Of a stretch of DNA of 64,000 nt, positions 1 to 8,826 are shown one piece after another. The notes beneath the pieces were generated by a model. The model worked only from the letters and a program-made list of their open reading frames with translations, made no database searches and was not told where the DNA came from. The position numbers were made by a program, and so were the translations under genes. Position 1 is the stretch's first letter, and each line of letters starts with the position of its first letter. Origin of the DNA: JAWKZG01 sp041396125 (GTDB taxonomy: Bacteria; Pseudomonadota; Gammaproteobacteria; Competibacterales; Competibacteraceae); the NCBI GenBank assembly GCA_041396125.1, contig JAWKZG010000007.1, positions 124,001 through 188,000 of the forward strand. Reading direction: 5' to 3'.

Positions 1-231
1 ACCGGCAAGACCATAAAGACCCCCCTGGATGATCGCGTAATCGGAATATCGCTGGAAGAACTGGCCAGGGTGGACCGCGTTGTCGCTCTGGCCGGGGGAC
101 GTGCCAAGACCGAAGCTATTTTCGGCGCACTCAATACGGGCATTCTGGACGTACTGATCACTGACAAATTCACGGCAAAGCGGCTGCTTGAGTGTGAGAG
201 TAAGGCCGCTGAACTTGCGGAGGAAACATGA
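1..231 (+). CDS. SorC/DeoR-type sugar-binding transcriptional regulator, C-terminal end (partial)
   Basis: The gene is open at the left edge; the last 76 residues are visible. They carry the pattern of the sugar-phosphate-binding domain of SorC-family regulators: a VVALAGG turn, then K-EAIFGAL, then the DVLITDKFTA-LL block near the C-terminus. These proteins bind DNA through an N-terminal HTH (not seen here) and respond to a phosphorylated sugar or polyol. The stop codon overlaps the start of the next gene in an ATGA, so the two are almost certainly cotranscribed and the dehydrogenase is probably part of the regulated catabolic pathway. The family call is fairly firm; the effector is unknown. 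Confidence 0.75.
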   Translation, partial: TGKTIKTPLDDRVIGISLEELARVDRVVALAGGRAKTEAIFGALNTGILDVLITDKFTAKRLLECESKAAELAEET

Positions 232-1010
232 GACGTTTTGAAGACAAGACAGTTGTCATTACAGGTGGAAATAAGGGCATCGGCTTTGCCATGGCGGAGC
301 GTTTTGGTTCCGAAGGTGCCAATCTTGTGATTGCTTCGGTCGAGCCACAGGTTGACGACGCTGCCGAAGCGCTTCGCAACGCCGGGGCAAAGGTCGTCCC
401 GGTTTTGTGCGATGTCACCGACAGTGCCGCCGTGCAGAGACTTTATGATACGGCGGAGGCAGAATTCGGCGGGGTAGATATTTCGATCCAGAATGCCGGC
501 ATCATCACCATCGCCAAGGTGGAAGACCTGACTGAAAAGGAATGGGACGCGACCCTGAACGTGAATACCAAGGGCGTCTTTTTATGTTGTCAGGAAGCTA
601 TCCGGCGAATGCGCAAATCCGGCAAGGGCGGTCGTCTGATCAATACCGCCTCGGGTCAGGCACGTGATGGTTTCATTTACACGCCGCATTACGCAGCCTC
701 GAAATTCGGGGTTGTCGGCCTGACACAAAGCCTTGCCAAAGAGCTGGCCGAAGAGAATATCACGGTGAATGCGATTTGCCCGGGTATCATCAAAACCGAC
801 ATGTGGGATTACAACGATCGGGTTTGGGGACAGATGCTGGGTGATTATAAACCCGGTGAACTGATGGCATCCTGGGTGCAGAACATTCCGATGAAACGCG
901 CCGGCACGGGCAAGGATGTTGCGGGTCTTGTCGCTTTCCTGGCCAGTGAGGATGCCAGCTACATCACCGGCCAGACTATCAATGTGGATGGCGGTTTAAT
1001 TATGTCCTGA
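228..1010 (+). CDS. SDR family NAD(P)-dependent oxidoreductase (polyol/sugar dehydrogenase type)
   Basis: This is a 260-residue classical short-chain dehydrogenase. It has the TGGNKGIG cofactor-binding loop near residue 13, NAG near 89, a Ser in NTASG, the catalytic Y-x-x-x-K as YAASK, and the NVDGG C-terminal motif. Full length matches the classical SDR size. The start at 228 is fixed by the ATGA overlap with the regulator gene and by an AGGA-like sequence just before it. Coupling to a SorC-type regulator suggests oxidation of a sugar alcohol or sugar acid in the cytoplasm. The substrate cannot be read from the sequence; acetoin/butanediol or 3-oxoacyl substrates are less likely alternatives. 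Confidence 0.85.
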   Translation: MRRFEDKTVVITGGNKGIGFAMAERFGSEGANLVIASVEPQVDDAAEALRNAGAKVVPVLCDVTDSAAVQRLYDTAEAEFGGVDISIQNAGIITIAKVEDLTEKEWDATLNVNTKGVFLCCQEAIRRMRKSGKGGRLINTASGQARDGFIYTPHYAASKFGVVGLTQSLAKELAEENITVNAICPGIIKTDMWDYNDRVWGQMLGDYKPGELMASWVQNIPMKRAGTGKDVAGLVAFLASEDASYITGQTINVDGGLIMS

Positions 1011-1591
1011 TAATTCAGAATGCTTTAGGAACGCTTTAGAAATGACCAGAAAATGAGCTTGGGCGCTGGAAGCATGCTTCCATTTAACGTTGCCTTTCTC
1101 ATCCACTAGAGCACTGAGCGGTGAAGTGCCTCCCAAGCCGCAGCCGACCCCCCATGTTTTGCTGTTCATTAATGTAGATGTCATACCGTCCCAGGCGTAA
1201 ACCCATATGCCCGCCCGGCGTATGGAACTGCGTCTGTGCAAGCGCCTCACCTGGAACATCAGGGTAATTGCCAATCACTATTTCCCGACCACGTCCGAGC
1301 AAACATACCGAGATCATGAAGGTGGGAATATTATTCTGTAAGTATTGAATAGGTTTACTAATCTGCAGGCTTGCGGAAATAACCCGGCTTCGTCATCAAC
1401 GCAGGTGTGCTTCTTATTATTATTTGATTTAGATGCTATTACCTGCGCGTACAATCACATAGGATGTGATGTGTAAAGAGGGGATTTTGGCCCGGTTAGA
1501 TGTCATCCAATGGCATCGGATTGCGCTGTGATCCATCTGCGCGCAGGTGGCTGACGTTAATAAGGCCATGACAAGTTGACGATGTAATAGC
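1011..1591. other. Gene-free stretch between the SDR gene and the LOV kinase gene
   Basis: About 580 bp with no convincing gene. A 72-codon minus-strand frame (1099-1317) has fairly ordinary composition but matches no family I recognise and may be a remnant. No strong rho-independent terminator is visible after the SDR gene. The promoter of the downstream kinase should lie in the AT-richer part around 1330-1590, but I cannot place it with confidence. Confidence 0.4.
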
Positions 1592-3763
1592 ATGGGGGAA
1601 TTCTCCTTGAATCTATCGGAGAACCTGTCGGGAGCGCACTCGGAATCAGCGTCCAGACAGGATGACGAGCAGGCTGAACAGCAGCGTTTGCAGTCTCTTT
1701 TGCTGGAGATATCCAGCGCCTTAAATAACGCTCTGCCAAGTTGTATTGACGATGAGCTTGAGCGCTGTCTGCAGATTCTGACCAAGGCGCTTGCCGTTGA
1801 CCGGATAACGGTCTGGCGCTACTCCGACCACGAACAGCAATTTTTTTCCACCCATACACGCTGCGCTGATACGGTGAATTCGTTACCTTTGGCAAGCGTG
1901 AGCAAACAGACAGTACCCTGGCTTACAGGCCAGTTGCAGCAACATCGTAGCGTGGCCTGGAGCAGTCGGCAGGAACTGGCGGCAAAGGCACCTGTCGACG
2001 TTGCTGTGGTGGATCAAACCGATACACAGTCGGTACTCGTCATGCCACTACGTGCTGCAGCTCGCCTGATCGGTGCACTGCAGTTCAGCACTGTTCGTAA
2101 CCAGCGTGTCTGGCCGTATACACTGATTCAGCCGCTGGCCTTGCTTGCGAACATGATAGCGGGTGCCCTGGAGCGTAAGCAGCAGCACGAATACCTGTCA
2201 CGTCCGCAGGATAGTAAACAGCACACGGACTGGTTTTTCGAAAATAACATCGAAGGCTTATGGCGCGTCGATTTTGATCAGCCGATTCCTGTTGACCTGC
2301 CCGAGCACGAGCAGGTCGAGCTGATCTTTAAATATGGTTATTTTGGTGAGGTGAATAGCGCGCTGGTGCAGCAATATGGTGCTGTCAGCCCGGAACAATT
2401 AATCGGTACCCGTGTTGCTGAATTTTTGCCAGAAGCGTTACCCAGGTCTGTGCGTGCGCTAGCCAAGGCCGTGCGTTCGCGTTACCGGATTTCCGGGCTG
2501 GAAACAGTCGAAACAGATTTGAACGGCACTGAGAAAGTTTTCCGCCAGAATATGGTGGGCGAGATTGAGCGGGGGCAGTTGATTCATGTCTGGGGAAGCC
2601 AAAGCGACGTAACGGAACAACGGCATCTGGAAAAGCATATGCGCAACCTCTCGGCTGCCGTCGAAGCGGTCCAGGACGGTTGCATCCTCGTTGATGCCCA
2701 GGACAAAGAGATGCCGGTGGTTTTTGTAAATGCGGGTTTTACCACGGTGACGGGGTATTCCGCGGCTGATGTTCTTGGCCACAACTGCCGGTTGTTGCAG
2801 GGCAGGGATACTGATCCTGACGCGGTTGCGCGCTTGCGGGCGGCAATCTCCCAGGGCCGCGCCTGCTGGTGTGAACTGCTCAATTATCGCAAAGATGGCA
2901 CCCCGTTCTGGAACCTGATGCGTTTGTCACCAATATACGACAGTGACGGGCTGTTAACCCATTACGTCGGCATTCTATCGGATATCACTAAACGCAAGCA
3001 GCGCGAGCTCGACAACCGGCAGTTGCGCGATGAACTGGCGCATCTGGCACGCGTCAATACCCTGAACGAGTTGACCGGTGCTCTGGCCCACGAAATTAAT
3101 CAGCCACTAACCGCTATTCTCTGCAATGCCCAGGCGGCTGAGCGATTTCTGCGTAGCACCCAGCCTGATCTGGAGCAGTTGCGGGAAATCCTCGGCGATA
3201 TCGTTGCTGATGACAAACGGGCCGGTGATATTATCAAGCGGCTGGGCTGGCTGTTAAAAAAAGAGGCCAGTCATTTTGCCGTGCTGGATATTAATCAGGC
3301 GATCCGGGATGTACTCACTCTGGTTCGCAGCGATGCCCTGATCAAACATTTGCGCATTATTCCCACACTGGCACCTGATTTGCCGGCTGTGGTCGGTGAT
3401 CGCGTACAATTGCAGCAGGTGCTATTGAACCTGCTGACGAATGCGGGTCAGGCCATGAGCGATGTTAACCGCTCACTGATTGAAATTACCGCTCGCCAAA
3501 ACGAGGCGCACATGATTGAGGTTGCCGTACGTGATCAGGGAACAGGCCTGAGCGCTAAGCACAGCCAGGACGTGTTCAAACCGTTTTTTTCAACCAAAGC
3601 GAAAGGCCTGGGGTTGGGGCTGTCGATTAACCGGACCATCATTGAATCTCATGGTGGTCGGTTGTGGGCTGAAAATAACCCCGATTATGGTGCGACCTTC
3701 CGCTTTACCTTGCCGGTTGCAGCAGCGCTGGAAACGATGTCACCTCACGCGGCTGCATCATGA
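1592..3763 (+). CDS. LOV-domain sensor histidine kinase (GAF-PAS-LOV-HisKA-HATPase)
   Basis: This is a 723-residue soluble kinase with no transmembrane segment. Order: GAF-like domain (about 26-190), PAS domain (about 205-340), LOV-type PAS domain (about 351-468), HisKA with the H-box ALAHEINQP (His500), and HATPase with N-box LLNLLTNAGQ, then DQGTGLS and GLGLGLS. The LOV signature is GHNCRLLQGRDTD, with the flavin-adduct cysteine at Cys399 (codon 2786-2788), followed by the conserved flavin-contacting Asn in LLNYRKDGTPFWNL. The usual Gln of the last strand (YFVGIQ-D in YtvA) is replaced by Leu462 in HYVGILSD. The kinase core is FixL-like. The stop overlaps the next gene (ATGA), which encodes the obvious partner. 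Light sensing is inferred from the signature. The start codon has no strong ribosome site. Confidence 0.88.
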   Translation: MGEFSLNLSENLSGAHSESASRQDDEQAEQQRLQSLLLEISSALNNALPSCIDDELERCLQILTKALAVDRITVWRYSDHEQQFFSTHTRCADTVNSLPLASVSKQTVPWLTGQLQQHRSVAWSSRQELAAKAPVDVAVVDQTDTQSVLVMPLRAAARLIGALQFSTVRNQRVWPYTLIQPLALLANMIAGALERKQQHEYLSRPQDSKQHTDWFFENNIEGLWRVDFDQPIPVDLPEHEQVELIFKYGYFGEVNSALVQQYGAVSPEQLIGTRVAEFLPEALPRSVRALAKAVRSRYRISGLETVETDLNGTEKVFRQNMVGEIERGQLIHVWGSQSDVTEQRHLEKHMRNLSAAVEAVQDGCILVDAQDKEMPVVFVNAGFTTVTGYSAADVLGHNCRLLQGRDTDPDAVARLRAAISQGRACWCELLNYRKDGTPFWNLMRLSPIYDSDGLLTHYVGILSDITKRKQRELDNRQLRDELAHLARVNTLNELTGALAHEINQPLTAILCNAQAAERFLRSTQPDLEQLREILGDIVADDKRAGDIIKRLGWLLKKEASHFAVLDINQAIRDVLTLVRSDALIKHLRIIPTLAPDLPAVVGDRVQLQQVLLNLLTNAGQAMSDVNRSLIEITARQNEAHMIEVAVRDQGTGLSAKHSQDVFKPFFSTKAKGLGLGLSINRTIIESHGGRLWAENNPDYGATFRFTLPVAAALETMSPHAAAS

Positions 3764-4422
3764 GCAACAGCGCTTCATTCGACGCCAAGACAACGGATGT
3801 CCCGGCGCTTGTTTTGATCGTCGACGACGATATCGCGGTACGTAAAAGCCTGCAGCGGCTGTTGAGCTCAGCCGGCTACGAGGTCGAACTGTTTGCTTCT
3901 GCCGGTGCTTTTCTGCAGCGCTTACCCGCTGTGCATGCCGGGCGGCCCCGTTGTATTGTTCTGGATATGGTTATGCCGGAACTGGACGGACTGCAGCTGC
4001 AGGATCAATTAGCAGCGCAAGCGCATTACCCGCCGATTATTTTTCTCACCGGTCAAGGCAGCATTCCCGCCACGGTTCAGGCGATGCAACAGGGGGCGAT
4101 AGATTTTCTGGAAAAACCGGTGGACGAAACAGACTTGTTGCCGGCCATCGAGCGGGCGCTGAGTCAGGATCGGCAACACTACCGGCACTGGCAGGAAATC
4201 GAAAACCTTCGCAGGCAGTTCAGCAGCTTGTCGGAGCGCGAACTTGAGGTCGTGCGCTATGTTATTGCCGGTCAGCGCAACAAGCAGGTTGCTTATCAGC
4301 TTGGCATCAGTGAAAAAACAGTAAAAGTGCATCGTGCCCGAGCCGTTGAAAAGCTTGGCGTGAAATCGCTGGCCGAGCTGGTGCAACTGGCTGCCAAAGC
4401 CGGTATCTCGCCGCTGGGCTGA
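3760..4422 (+). CDS. FixJ/NarL-type response regulator (receiver + LuxR HTH)
   Basis: This 220-residue regulator has an N-terminal receiver domain with acidic residues in LIVDDDIAVRKS, the phospho-acceptor in CIVLDMVMPELDG, a Thr in FLTGQG and the Lys in LEKPVDE. A LuxR-type HTH follows (LSERELEVVRYVIAGQRNKQ to EKTVKVHRARAVEKLGVKS). The gene overlaps the LOV kinase gene by ATGA, so translational coupling and a cognate pair are very likely. FixJ-type regulators bind palindromic sites as phosphorylated dimers. Two near-identical palindromes lie downstream, at 4467-4486 and 5117-5136, and are the best candidate targets. Confidence 0.9.
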   Translation: MSNSASFDAKTTDVPALVLIVDDDIAVRKSLQRLLSSAGYEVELFASAGAFLQRLPAVHAGRPRCIVLDMVMPELDGLQLQDQLAAQAHYPPIIFLTGQGSIPATVQAMQQGAIDFLEKPVDETDLLPAIERALSQDRQHYRHWQEIENLRRQFSSLSERELEVVRYVIAGQRNKQVAYQLGISEKTVKVHRARAVEKLGVKSLAELVQLAAKAGISPLG

Positions 4423-4466
4423 GATACCCGGAATTCCCCCACAACCCAACAGCCGTTCTGCAGCGC

Positions 4467-4486
4467 TATTGGACTAAGGTCCAATA
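4467..4486. promoter_or_regulatory. Palindromic operator candidate, copy 1
   Basis: TATTGGAC-TAAG-GTCCAATA: perfect 8-bp arms around a 4-bp centre. It lies 80 bp before the receiver-only regulator gene. A further half site, CTATTGG, is at 4499-4505, 33 bp (three helical turns) after the start of the matching half in copy 1. The same 20-bp layout recurs at 5117-5136. The binding protein is inferred to be the FixJ-like regulator next door. Confidence 0.65.
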
Positions 4487-4566
4487 CTGTTGTCCTGGCT
4501 ATTGGCATAGAATCGTTTTGCATAATTCCCGGACTATCCGGCAACAAGCATAGCAAAACAACATTC

Positions 4567-4929
4567 ATGATCTATGTCATCGACGATGATGTGTCCATTC
4601 GCAAAGCGCTGCAGCGGCTGCTGCAGTCAGCAGGCCTGCCGGTGTGTATTTTCCCTTCCGGCGATGCGCTGCTGGCGACGGTGGTTCCCGTCGCTGCGGA
4701 TTGTCTGATTGTCGATATGCATGGCCCTGATGGCACAGGTCTGGAACTGCAGCAACGTTTGTTACAAATGGGCGTGCGTGCGCCGGTGATTTTTACCACC
4801 GGCTTCGACAGTGAAGAAACACGCTCGAAAGCGCGTCAGGCAGGTGCAGTAGGGTTTTTCCTCAAGCCGGTCGACGGTCAGGCGCTACTGGATGCGATTA
4901 ATTTTGCACTCGATCAGACAGATTTCTGA
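4567..4929 (+). CDS. Single-domain response regulator (receiver only)
   Basis: The 120-residue product is a receiver domain and nothing else: MIYVIDDDVSIRKALQRLL at the N-terminus, the phospho-acceptor Asp in LIVDMHGPDGTG, FTTG for the conserved Thr and FFLKPVDG for the Lys. It resembles the receiver of the preceding FixJ-like protein, suggesting duplication and loss of the HTH. Single-domain regulators such as LovR in Caulobacter modulate a LOV kinase by competing for phosphate; a similar sink or feedback role is plausible here. The palindrome 80 bp upstream suggests control by the FixJ-like regulator. No clear ribosome site precedes the ATG. Confidence 0.8.
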   Translation: MIYVIDDDVSIRKALQRLLQSAGLPVCIFPSGDALLATVVPVAADCLIVDMHGPDGTGLELQQRLLQMGVRAPVIFTTGFDSEETRSKARQAGAVGFFLKPVDGQALLDAINFALDQTDF

Positions 4930-5116
4930 CGGTTTTCACCCCATAAGCCCTCGACTAAAAAAACAGGAATTTTCGATGCAAGGCGAGCTGTTTTCTCAAA
5001 TTGTCCGACCCCAATGACGCCGCTTATCGGGTTTTGCTTTTATTCAATAATATAAATTCAATATAAATTTTTTAACACACTGTTATATAAAAACAAATAG
5101 AAAATAACAGTAGTTC

Positions 5117-5136
5117 TATTGGCCTAAAGTCCAATA
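5117..5136. promoter_or_regulatory. Palindromic operator candidate, copy 2, in the arylsulfatase promoter region
   Basis: TATTGG-CCTAAAGT-CCAATA: 6-bp perfect arms (7 if the flanking C and G are counted) with the same 20-bp span as copy 1. It lies about 105 bp before the sulfatase start, inside the AT-rich gap 4930-5241, which holds no other gene. A possible -35 (TTGACT, 5163-5168) follows it, but I see no good -10. The distance is compatible with activation by a bound FixJ-type regulator. Confidence 0.65.
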
Positions 5137-5241
5137 GACGTTGCCGACGTTTTACAAGTAAGTTGACTGGCGTTAAAAAAATTTCGCAATGAAGCGGAAA
5201 ATGGCTTTTTTAAGCAGCCTTTCTATAGACGGAGGATAGTA

Positions 5242-6780
5242 ATGATTACTGTTTTACGACATGCCAGTTTGTTTATTCTACTCTTGCTGACATTCTCAGC
5301 CACGGCGCAGGACAAGCCCAATATCCTGGTGATCTGGGGCGACGATATCGGCCAATCCAATATCAGTGCCTACACCATGGGTCTGATGGGGTACCGCACA
5401 CCGAATATCGACCGCGTTGCCAAAGAGGGCATGATTTTCACCGACTATTACGGTGAGCAATCGTGCACCGCCGGCCGGTCGTCTTACATCATGGGCCAGA
5501 GCGTTTACCGTACTGGTTTGTCGAAAGTGGGTTTGCCGGGTGCCGAACTGGGCATACAGGAAGAAGATCCCACTATTGCCGGCCTTTTGAAGGCGCAGGG
5601 CTATGTGACCGGCCAATTCGGCAAGAATCACCTCGGTGATAAAGACGAGCATCTGCCAACCAATCACGGTTTTGACGAGTTCTTCGGCAATCTGTATCAC
5701 CTGAATGCGGAAGAAGAGCCGGAGAACGAAGACTATCCGAAGGACCCGGCTTTCCGTGAGCGCTTCGGTCCGCGCGGTGTCATCAGCTCAACGGCCGATG
5801 GCAAGATTGAGGACACCGGCCCGCTGACCAAGAAGCGAATGGAGACCGTCGATGACGAAACTGTCGACCGGGCGATAAATTTCATCGAACGGGCGCACGC
5901 ATCTGGCAAGCCGTTCTATGTCTGGTGGAACGGTACCCGGATGCATTTCCGCACCCACGTGAAAGACTCGATGCGCGGCATTTCCGGCCAGGATGAATAC
6001 AGCGACGGCATGGTCGAGCACGATATGCACGTTGGTAAATTGCTCGATAAGTTGGACGAGCTGGGCATTGCCGACAATACGATCGTGCATTATTCGACCG
6101 ATAACGGTCCGCATATGAACACTTGGCCGGATGCGGCTTCATCTCCCTTCTTTGGCGAGAAGAACACTAACTGGGAAGGTGGCTGGCGGGTGCCGTCGAT
6201 GGTGCGCTGGCCGGGCAAAATCGAGGCGGGTTCGGTGTCCAACGAGATCATGCACCATATGGACTGGTTGCCGACTTACGTAGCGGCTGCGGGTGTGCCC
6301 GACATCAAGGAACAATTGCTGCAAGGTGGCGTGCAGGCGATAGGCCGGACCTATAAAGTCCATCTCGACGGTTACAATTTTCTGCCGCACCTCACGGGTC
6401 AGGAAGAAAAAGGCCCGCGCCGCGAGATCTTCTATTTCGCCGATACGGGCGAGTTGACGGCTTTGCGCTATAACGATTGGAAAGCCATCTTCCTGGAGCA
6501 GAAGGAATACGCAACGCTGCGTGCCTGGATGGAACCCTGGACTGAGCTGCGCGTACCGATGATCACCAATCTGCGGCGTGATCCCTATGAGCGGGCGCAT
6601 GTGACGTCTAACACCTATTTGGACTGGATGATCGATCGGGTTTTCTTCCTGGTGCCGGCCCAGACTTACGTCGCCCAGTTCCTCAAAACCTTCCAGGAAT
6701 TCCCGCCACGGCAGAAACCAGCGAGCTTCAGCATTGATCAGGTGATGGAAAAGCTACAGACCAGCGGCGGCTCGAAGTAA
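5242..6780 (+). CDS. Secreted arylsulfatase (sulfatase superfamily)
   Basis: This 512-residue sulfatase begins with a signal peptide (hydrophobic FILLLLTF, cleavage near Ala22-Gln23), so it should act in the periplasm. Active-site features are the metal-binding pair in VIWGDDIG, the formylglycine motif C-T-A-G-R (Cys75 to Arg79, in SCTAGRSS), GKNHLGD, and a metal-binding DNG in YSTDNGPH. The Cys must be converted to formylglycine by a maturation enzyme, and none is encoded in this window. A good ribosome site (GGAGG) lies 6-10 bases before the ATG. The gene stands alone between the palindromic site and a strong terminator. The substrate (sulfate ester of a polysaccharide or small aryl sulfate) is unknown. 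Confidence 0.9.
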   Translation: MITVLRHASLFILLLLTFSATAQDKPNILVIWGDDIGQSNISAYTMGLMGYRTPNIDRVAKEGMIFTDYYGEQSCTAGRSSYIMGQSVYRTGLSKVGLPGAELGIQEEDPTIAGLLKAQGYVTGQFGKNHLGDKDEHLPTNHGFDEFFGNLYHLNAEEEPENEDYPKDPAFRERFGPRGVISSTADGKIEDTGPLTKKRMETVDDETVDRAINFIERAHASGKPFYVWWNGTRMHFRTHVKDSMRGISGQDEYSDGMVEHDMHVGKLLDKLDELGIADNTIVHYSTDNGPHMNTWPDAASSPFFGEKNTNWEGGWRVPSMVRWPGKIEAGSVSNEIMHHMDWLPTYVAAAGVPDIKEQLLQGGVQAIGRTYKVHLDGYNFLPHLTGQEEKGPRREIFYFADTGELTALRYNDWKAIFLEQKEYATLRAWMEPWTELRVPMITNLRRDPYERAHVTSNTYLDWMIDRVFFLVPAQTYVAQFLKTFQEFPPRQKPASFSIDQVMEKLQTSGGSK

Positions 6781-6800
6781 ACGCTGGCTTGTCTTAATGT

Positions 6801-6829
6801 GCAAGGGCTCATAGAGCCCTTGCTTTATT
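6801..6829 (+). terminator. Rho-independent terminator after the arylsulfatase gene
   Basis: Perfect 10-bp stem GCAAGGGCTC / GAGCCCTTGC with a 3-base loop (ATA), followed by TTTATT. It begins 20 bp after the sulfatase stop and separates it from the MoxR operon. Confidence 0.85.
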
Positions 6830-6857
6830 GTGATTACTGTCTTGCAGGTGGGTTCCA

Positions 6858-7830
6858 GTGACAGCCCGAGAGCAAATACTTGAACTTAAATCCCGCATGG
6901 CCGGGGACATCATCGGTCAGGAAGAAATTCTTGATCGCTTGCTGATCGGCTTGCTGGCCAACGGCAATCTATTAGTCGAAGGCTTTCCGGGACTGGCCAA
7001 AACGCGGGCGGTCAAAAGTCTTGCCAAACACCCTTGAGGCAGAACTGCGTCTGCATTCAGTTCACCCCGGATCTGTTGCCTTCCGATGTCACCGGGACCG
7101 AGGTTTATCATTCGATCGACGGGCAGGGCGAGTTCAAATTCCAGCCCGGCCCGATATTCGCCAATATTGCACTGGCCGACGAATCAACCGCGCGCCCGCC
7201 AAAGTCCAGGCAGCGCTGCTGGAGGCCATGGAAGAACGCCAGGTCACGGTAGCCGGTACCACCCATAAAATGCCCGAGCTGTTTATGGTCATGGCGACCC
7301 AGAATCCCATTGAGCAGGAGGGCACCTATCCGCTGCCGGAAGCGCAGATGGACCGGTTTCTGATGCACGTGATGATCGGCTATGGCGATGAAGCCGCTGA
7401 GGGACAGATCATCCGGCTGGTGCGCGGCGAAGAAAACAGCGTCAAGGCCAAGCCGGAAAAGAAAGAACCTATTTCCCAGCAGGTGGTATTTGATGCGCGC
7501 GCCGAAATCGACGCTGTGCATACCTCGGACGCCATCGAGCGCTATATGGTCGATCTGATCTTCGCCACCCGTTTTCCCGAGCGCTACAGCGAGCAACTGC
7601 AAAGCTGGATCGAAATTGGTGCCAGCCCGCGTGGCGGCATTGGTCTGGATAAATGCTCACGCGCTCACGCCTGGCTGGCCGGGCGTGATTATGTCAGCCC
7701 CGATGATGTACGGGCCATTGTGCACAATGTGTTACGCCATCGTATCAAACTCGGCTACGAGGCCAACGCCGAAGGCATCACAGCCGATCAGGCGGTGACC
7801 AGCATCGTGCAGCAGGTCGCTGTGCCCTGA
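6858..7830 (+). CDS. MoxR-family AAA ATPase (two frameshifts)
   Basis: MoxR proteins are AAA+ ATPases that work with VWA-domain proteins to mature or insert metal cofactors or respond to envelope stress. The reading frame from the GTG at 6858 gives MAGDIIGQEEIL and the Walker A GFPGLAKTR, then breaks near 7030. The middle (FTPDLLPSDVTGTEVYH, FQPGPIFANI) is in a second frame and breaks again near 7190. From there to 7830 the frame is open, with VMATQNPIEQEGTYPLPEAQ and DRFLMHVMIGY. Restoring one base at each break yields a normal MoxR of about 320 residues. It heads the Bat operon. Sequence error is at least as likely as inactivation. Confidence 0.85.
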
Positions 7831-7858
7831 CCCCGATGTTGTTACAGGTGTTTTGGTC

Positions 7859-8793
7859 GTGACCAAAGGTGCTTACACGTCACTGGACGAGCTGATCCGG
7901 CTGAAATTCCGGGGCCAGGGCTTTCGTTTCTGCCGCGCCAGCCGATTCACAGCCTGCTGGCAGGGCGGCATGCTTCGCGTTTGCGTGGACGGGGTTTGAA
8001 TTTCGAAGAAATCCGCGTTTATCAACCCGGCGATGACATTCGCGCCATCGACTGGAAAGTCACTGCCCGCACCCGCAAACCGCACTGCCGGGTGTATACC
8101 GAAGAGCGCGATCGACCAGCGTTGATTGTGGTCGATCAGCGAATCAATATGTTTTTCGGCAGCCAGCGGGCGATGAAATCAGTCACCGCAGCCGAAACAG
8201 CAGCGTTGGCCGCTTGGCGTGTGATCGGAGTGGGTGATCGACCCGGCGCGGTGATTTTCAATGACAGCGAGATCGTCGAAATCCGCCCGCATCGCAGTCA
8301 GCAGCGGGTGTTGCAGATCCTCAACAGTGTGCTGCAGCAAAACCAGGCACTGCGCGCCGACAGCACGGTGCGCTCCTGTCCCGAGCAATTGAACAAAGCC
8401 CTGGAGCGGGTCGTGCGGCTGGCGACACACGATTATTTAATCGTGCTGATCAGTGATCTGGATGGCGCTGATGAGCATACTACCCGACGTTTGCTGACCC
8501 GGCTGGCACAGCACAACGATGTGCTGGTGAGTCTGATCTACGATCCGCTGGAAACCGCACTGCCGGCGCAGGGGCGTCTGGTTATCAGCAATGGTGAACT
8601 GCAGCTGGAGTTCGACAGCGGCGATGCGATGCTGCGGAAACGCTTTGCCGAGGTGTTCAGCGCCCGCCTGGAGCAGGCCCGACAGTTATTGCAGCGACGG
8701 CAGATTCCGGTACTGCCACTGCACACCGGTTTGCCGGTAGCCGAGCAGGTACGCAAATTATTGGGCTATGCCGCCGGTACCCGGCGGGTTTAG
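7859..8793 (+). CDS. DUF58 domain-containing protein (one frameshift)
   Basis: From a GTG at 7859 the product begins YTSLDELIRLKFRGQG, the usual opening of DUF58 proteins, and then shifts frame near 7930. The rest is open and carries the DUF58 core RGRGLNFEEIRVYQPGDD and IRAIDWKVTARTRKPHCRVY, followed by a degenerate VWA-like half. DUF58 proteins are the standard second gene of MoxR operons and are thought to act with the ATPase at the membrane. With one base restored the protein has about 310 residues, normal for the family. It is followed after 33 bp by a transporter gene that is not usual for this operon. Confidence 0.85.
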
Positions 8794-8826
8794 CGGTGTC
8801 ATAGGAAGCAGGAGTGACAGCACGCA

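Noticed and set aside
1099..1317. 72-codon minus-strand frame in the first gap
   Set aside because: No ribosome site or recognisable domain; kept only as a possible remnant.
4497..4525. Possible sigma-54 promoter (GGCAT and TTTGCA elements)
   Set aside because: The GG-to-GC spacing is four bases too long for sigma-54.
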